A stretch of 64,000 bases of DNA, taken from the NCBI RefSeq assembly GCF_024679095.1, contig NC_066529.1, positions 1,029,001-1,093,000 on the forward strand, written 5' to 3'. The notes beneath the pieces were generated by a model. The model had not been told where the DNA came from. It was given only the letters and a program-made list of their open reading frames with translations, and ran no database searches. The stretch is from Eriocheir sinensis. Its lineage: Eukaryota > Arthropoda > Malacostraca > Decapoda > Varunidae. The position numbers and the translations under genes were made by a program. Of this stretch, positions 30,615 through 64,000 are shown piece by piece (position 1 is the stretch's first letter; each line of letters opens with the position of its first letter).

Positions 30615-31120
30615 ACTTACTATAGAATGGATATCAAAATGTTAGTATCGGTGCAGAGGAGGATGACCAAGATGATTCAGGGGTTGAGAAACTTGCCATA
30701 CACGGAAAGACTCAAACAGTTAAACTTGCATTCTTCAGAAAGGCGAAGGGTGCGTGGAGACATGATCGAGGTTTATAAATGGATGAAGGGCTTTAATATG
30801 GGAGACATTCATATGGTTTTGTTGGTAAGAAAACCGGGTAGGACACGAAGTAATGGGTTTAAACTGGATAAATTCAGATTCAACAGGGACATAGGCAAAA
30901 ATTGGTTTACAAACAGGGTGGTGGATGAGTGGAATAGGCTTAGTAGTCATGTGGTGAGTGCCAATACAACTGTCACATTCAAAAATAGATTACATAAATT
31001 CATGGACAGCGATATTAGGTGGGGTTTGATACACAGGAGCTTAGGTTCAGATCGAGGAGCTGCCTCGTACAGGCCTACCGGCCTCTTGCAGACTCCTGTG
31101 TTCTTGTGTTCTTATGTGAC
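30615..31120 (+). mobile_element. CR1/L2-like LINE fragment, RT C-terminus, frame intact
   Basis: Open reading RRMTKMIQGLRNLPYTERLK then LNLHSSERRRVRGDMIEVYK, IGKNWFTNRVVDEWNRL and YRPTGLLQ. These are the thumb/C-terminal signatures of decapod CR1-like elements. It ends in a CTTGTGTTCTTATGTG-type tail. Same family as 49157-49430. Confidence 0.8.
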
Positions 31121-31419
31121 TTTACTTACTCCTGCAGCTGTTCCCCGAGGCTGAGCGAGACATAGGACGGTAAATATGGACAAACAAACGTGTCAGCTGA
31201 CTGCACAGATCTCAAGATAGGCGCGGCCGCGGGAAAGAGATGTTGTCAGTCTGGAGTTTCGCCTTTGTAACGGCACCCCATACGTAAGCTCATTATTTTC
31301 CCTTTTCTTTCGTCCTTTTTTCTCTTATTATCCAAAACTTGTGTGCTGTTGCTTTTGTTTCTTCAATGTGGCTATTTTCACATAAGTATTCCCCAATGAT
31401 GTCGTCCTCTTCTTCTATG

Positions 31420-31895
31420 TACGGTTAATGTTGCGCAACAAATCCTACGAAGAAAGGCTTTCTACCCTTAACATGTTCTCTCTTGAGAAACGTCGCCTCC
31501 GAGGAAAACTGATCGAATGTTTTAAAATACTTAATGGTTTCACGAATGTAGACAGATCAACATTGTTTATGATCGATGACACTGCGCACGAGGAACAATG
31601 GCGTAAAACTCAGATGTAGACAAGTAAATTCAGACTGCACCAAATTTTTCTTCACCAACGATGTAGTGCGAGAATGGAATAAGCTCCCATCATCAGTGGT
31701 CCAGTGTAACACGATTGACTCCTTCAAAAATAAGCTCGACCGTCACTTCCTTCAACTTAATATCAACTAGAGTAGAAATGCAACGTTTTGGAGTCTTCTG
31801 ATTAATGTAAAATCACTTAGGTTTAAGGACAGACCACCAAGTCTGGACCATGGGGTCTGTGTGGTCTGATTTTCTATGTAAATCTATGTAAATCT
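31420..31895 (+). mobile_element. Second CR1-like LINE fragment, different subfamily
   Basis: Plus frame NKSYEERLSTLNMFSLEKRR, GKLIECFKILNGF, then after a frameshift FFFTNDVVREWNKLP and FKNKLDRHFLQL. Ends in a repeated TCTATGTAAA tail. Confidence 0.75.
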
Positions 31896-32247
31896 AACAC
31901 ACTTCTTTCTTTCCTCTGTATAGGCCGGTGCAAAGTGCCGCAGGTCATCTTTTTCCGCTCCATACATGTCACATTTCGTTTCTTCTTGCCAGTGTCTTCT
32001 TGTCCTTCAGTTTCATGGTATTTGTACGTGCTGGAATGTGCCCAAACTCTCCAGACACCAACGGAGCACGAGAGGCTAGGAACAGTTCTATATAACTTTA
32101 TGAGATCCTTTTTTTTATAAGGAATATGTTACAATCTTATAGTGGTTAGGTTGAGTTAGGTTACATTGTTTTGTTAGATTTATTGATGTAAACTGATAAG
32201 AGATTTGGATAAGGTGAAAATAGGTGGGAAGGCTTGTAAACACATGA

Positions 32248-32770
32248 GACAGACAGACAGACAAACAGAGACAGTGGTGATGACCTGCGGGCAGGGAGGG
32301 AAAAGACACACAGACAGACAGAGACAGAGACAGACAGACAAACAGAGACAGTGCCATGGTGATGGTCTGGCAGGGAAGGAGAAGACGCATTTACAGACAG
32401 AGACAGACAGACAAACAGAGACAGTGGTGATGGGTTGGCAGGGAGGGAGAAGACACACAGACAGAGACAGACAGACAGACAAACAGAGAGAGTGGTGATG
32501 GCCTGGCAGGGAGGGAGAGGTGACACACAGACAGACAGAGGCAGAGAGACAGACAGACAGAGACAGGGGTGATGGCCTGGCAGGGAGGGGAAAGTGACAC
32601 ACACACAAACAGACGGACACAAACAGACAGATAGAGACAGGGGTGATGGCCTGGCAGGGAGGGAGAAGTGACACTCAGACACACAGACAGACATAGACAG
32701 ACATACAGACAGAGACAGTGGTGATGGTCTGGCAGGGAGGGAGAAGTGTCACAGACAGACAGAGACGTAC
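32248..32770. repeat. GACA-rich minisatellite, about 80-100 bp unit
   Basis: About six copies of a module pairing GGTGATGGCCTGGCAGGGAG with GACAGACAGACAAACAGAGA. The minus frames read Ser/Leu/Cys-rich low complexity. Confidence 0.85.
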
Positions 32771-33199
32771 AGTGGTGTTCATTACAATTATAAACATGTG
32801 CTGGTGATCATAAATCAAAGGATTGCATTGCTGAAAAGAAACACATTAATTGTGTGAGGTACAAGAAGCCTGAAATCAACCACTCAGCGAATGACCAGTG
32901 GTGTGTATATGGTTCTTCGGACTGAAATTGAGAGAATTCAGATATGAATTCTAGAGTTCGTCCTCTTTTATTTCGGTAATCTAGGTCGTGATTCCCAAGC
33001 ACACCTTCTCCAGCGACTTTAAACGCGCCCATGGTCACATTCTAATAAGCTCTGATGACCTGGTGCCACTTGCCCATGGCCCCACTAGATCAATGAATCG
33101 GGCTAACCTGTGTGTGTGTGTGTGTGTGTGTCTGTGTGTAATTCAGCACGGCCTGATCAAGAGTTCGACTCGTAATCACCAGCTAGTACCTTCCCGACA

Positions 33200-33395
33200 T
33201 GAGCAAGTGCTCTTTTATAGTCGATCTCTGGGTACTGCCAGGACCACACACACCACACGCCCCATCCCCCTTGCTCAAGGGGGGACAGTAACTACTCCTA
33301 GTCAACGGAAAGAATCCGGCCTGAGCGGGCTCGAACCGCCGCCCTGTCAGGCTGTGAAGTCTGGCAGCGCAGCGCTCTAACAAGTTGCGCCACGT
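33200..33395 (-). mobile_element. tRNA-derived SINE
   Basis: Minus strand head: GGCGCAACTTGTTAGAGCGC, B-box GCGGTTCGAGCCCGC, then a body to the ACAGTAACTACTCC region. Flanked by GT runs on both sides. Confidence 0.75.
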
Positions 33396-33730
33396 GTGTG
33401 TGTGTGTGTGTGTGTGTCCCCATAATAAAACTAAAAAATATTTTGGAAATACGTCGCACACTACTGTATCTATTTCCTCGCCAGTAACACGAAGCGCCTC
33501 CAAAAAATTATTCCCGGCCTCGGCTCATCAGATGGACTGTAATATGAAATCAAATCCTTGTTCCTCACTTTCTTTTGGAACTGCATTTTATTTTCATGAA
33601 TGGTTTGGATAATTGTGTACAGCAAATAAATATTCAATTTCATATTTTTGGAGGATCTCTGAGGGAACTAGAGAGGTAAATGAAGTTGACGTGGTAGTTG
33701 AGCGGTTAGCATTATGGAAGACCTCTCTAG

Positions 33731-33978
<248 letters not shown>

Positions 33979-33979
33979 G

Positions 33980-34600
33980 AGTTTAAAGTTGCCGCGATAA
34001 CTGAGTTGTTAGCATCATGGCAATACGTGGGGTTTCTATAAGAAATAGAAAAGTAAAGTTAAGTTGGAGCGATAGATGACTCCAATAAGATGAGGGGTGA
34101 GCATTATGACTTCGTGGGGGCTCTGTAGAACCTAAAGATATAAGTTTATTTAAGTTGGCGCTATAGGTGAGCTGCGAGCATTATGGCATTATGTGGGGTC
34201 TGAAGGAGATGGAGAGGTAAAGTTTAAAGCTGCCGCGGTAGGTGAGCGGTGAGCGGCAGGTGCGAGGCATTATGTTGTGTCTCTGTAGAAGCTAAACAAA
34301 GTAAAGTTTAAAGCTGGTGCGATATATAGGTGAGCGGTGAGCATTAAGGCATTATGTGGGGTCTCTGTAGGAGCTAGAAAGTAAAGGTTAAAGCTGGCGC
34401 GATAGGTGAGCGGTGAACATTAAGGCATTATGTTGTGTCTCTGGAGAAGCTAAACAAATAAGCTGGTGCGATATATAGGTGAGCGGTGAGCATTAAGGCA
34501 TTATGTGGGGTCCCTGTAGGAGCTAGAAAGTAAAGGTTGAAGCTGGCGCGATAGGTGAGCGGTGAGCGGCAGGTGCGAGGCATTATGGGTCCCCCGAGAG
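33980..34600 (+). repeat. Tandem repeat of a SINE-like module, unit about 80-100 bp
   Basis: About eight diverged copies of GCGATAGGTGAGCGGTGAGC plus ATTATGTGGGGTCTCTGTAG plus AGCTAGAAAGTAAAG. The module resembles a tRNA-like head (compare 33685-33730), so a SINE end seems to have been amplified in tandem. It lies 0.4-1.0 kb upstream of the Ptp10D start codon. Confidence 0.75.
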
Positions 34601-34701
34601 TCGACTCAGGCCTGGGTGGGTAGTCGGGGACCGGGGACTGGGGACTGGCCGCCTCCCTCACCAACTCAACTCGCCGCTCAGGCGCTCACTCGCGTCGGCT
34701 C

Positions 34702-34707
34702 TCAGTT
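34702..34707 (+). promoter_or_regulatory. Candidate initiator of Ptp10D
   Basis: TCAGTT matches the arthropod initiator (TCAGTY), with AGGTG at about +28, four of five to the downstream element. It would give a 5'UTR of about 265 bases. Weak, and there is an upstream ATG at 34755. Confidence 0.25.
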
Positions 34708-34968
34708 ACCTGTACATAGTGCGAGAGGGAAGGTGTGCGCGGAGCCCTTGTGGGATGGATCTATTCATAATGTTTTTACTAAGCAGATAGCACATACTAA
34801 AGCAGCTATCCTCAGCAATAAGAAAAGAAAACATAGTGACGGATAAGCCAAGTGTTTTGTTTGTGCGTTGGTGAGCGTTCCAGTTGTGTAAGTGTGACCC
34901 ATATCGGAAAGGTGATGCATATATGCCCGCGGGGTGATTGGTGACCAAGGTGCACCAAATACTGCAAC

Positions 34969-64000
<29,032 letters not shown>

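Noticed and set aside
32161..32694. Minus frames rich in Ser, Leu and Cys (up to 177 codons)
   Set aside because: Low-complexity reading of the GACA minisatellite.

Overview
This is a stretch of animal nuclear DNA, most likely from a malacostracan (decapod) crustacean. The evidence is the arthropod-type proteins, short coding exons with GT/AG introns, very dense and often pure microsatellites (GA, GT, TA, ATT), many tRNA-derived SINEs, 5'-truncated CR1/RTE-like non-LTR retrotransposons and MITEs. There are no bacterial operons, rRNAs, canonical tRNA genes or CRISPR arrays.

Three protein-coding genes can be reconstructed exon by exon, with intron phases that agree at every junction. (1) Minus strand, 640-7425: a complete five-exon Mpv17/PMP22-family membrane protein of 181 aa. 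(2) Minus strand, 15609-26689: a PIAS-type SUMO E3 ligase in eight exons, 592 aa as assembled, with PINIT, SP-RING and acidic SUMO-interacting motifs. No N-terminal SAP exon was found. (3) Plus strand, 34969 to the window end: the first 17 coding exons (860 codons) of a receptor tyrosine phosphatase of the Ptp10D type. They encode a signal peptide and about nine and a half FN3 domains; the rest of the ectodomain, the membrane segment and the phosphatase domain lie beyond 64000. PIAS and Ptp10D are divergent, separated by about 8.3 kb of retroelement debris and simple repeats.

Layout: 1-7.5 kb Mpv17-like gene, with a foldback element, SINEs and a decayed CR1 copy in its introns; 7.5-15 kb intergenic, with a Jockey/I-like LINE fragment, a MITE and a hAT-like MITE; 15-26.7 kb PIAS, whose introns hold a perfect-TIR piggyBac-like MITE and about 1.1 kb of uninterrupted (GA)n; 26.7-34.9 kb intergenic, with three non-LTR fragments and tandem repeats; 35-53.7 kb the 18.6-kb first intron of Ptp10D, full of SINEs, a cluster of one MITE family, a rearranged LINE hairpin and, right before exon 2, a 2.7-kb minisatellite of about 70 units of 38 bp; 53.7-64 kb the FN3 exons, with hAT-like and piggyBac-like MITEs in the introns.

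The three genes have no obvious shared pathway. By homology the Mpv17-like protein belongs to inner mitochondrial/peroxisomal membrane proteins, PIAS to nuclear SUMO signalling, and Ptp10D to cell-surface signalling in tracheal/epithelial tubes and axons. No new gene system was found. The novelty is in repeat structure: TIR elements, palindromes, and a G-rich minisatellite that is open in all minus-strand frames.
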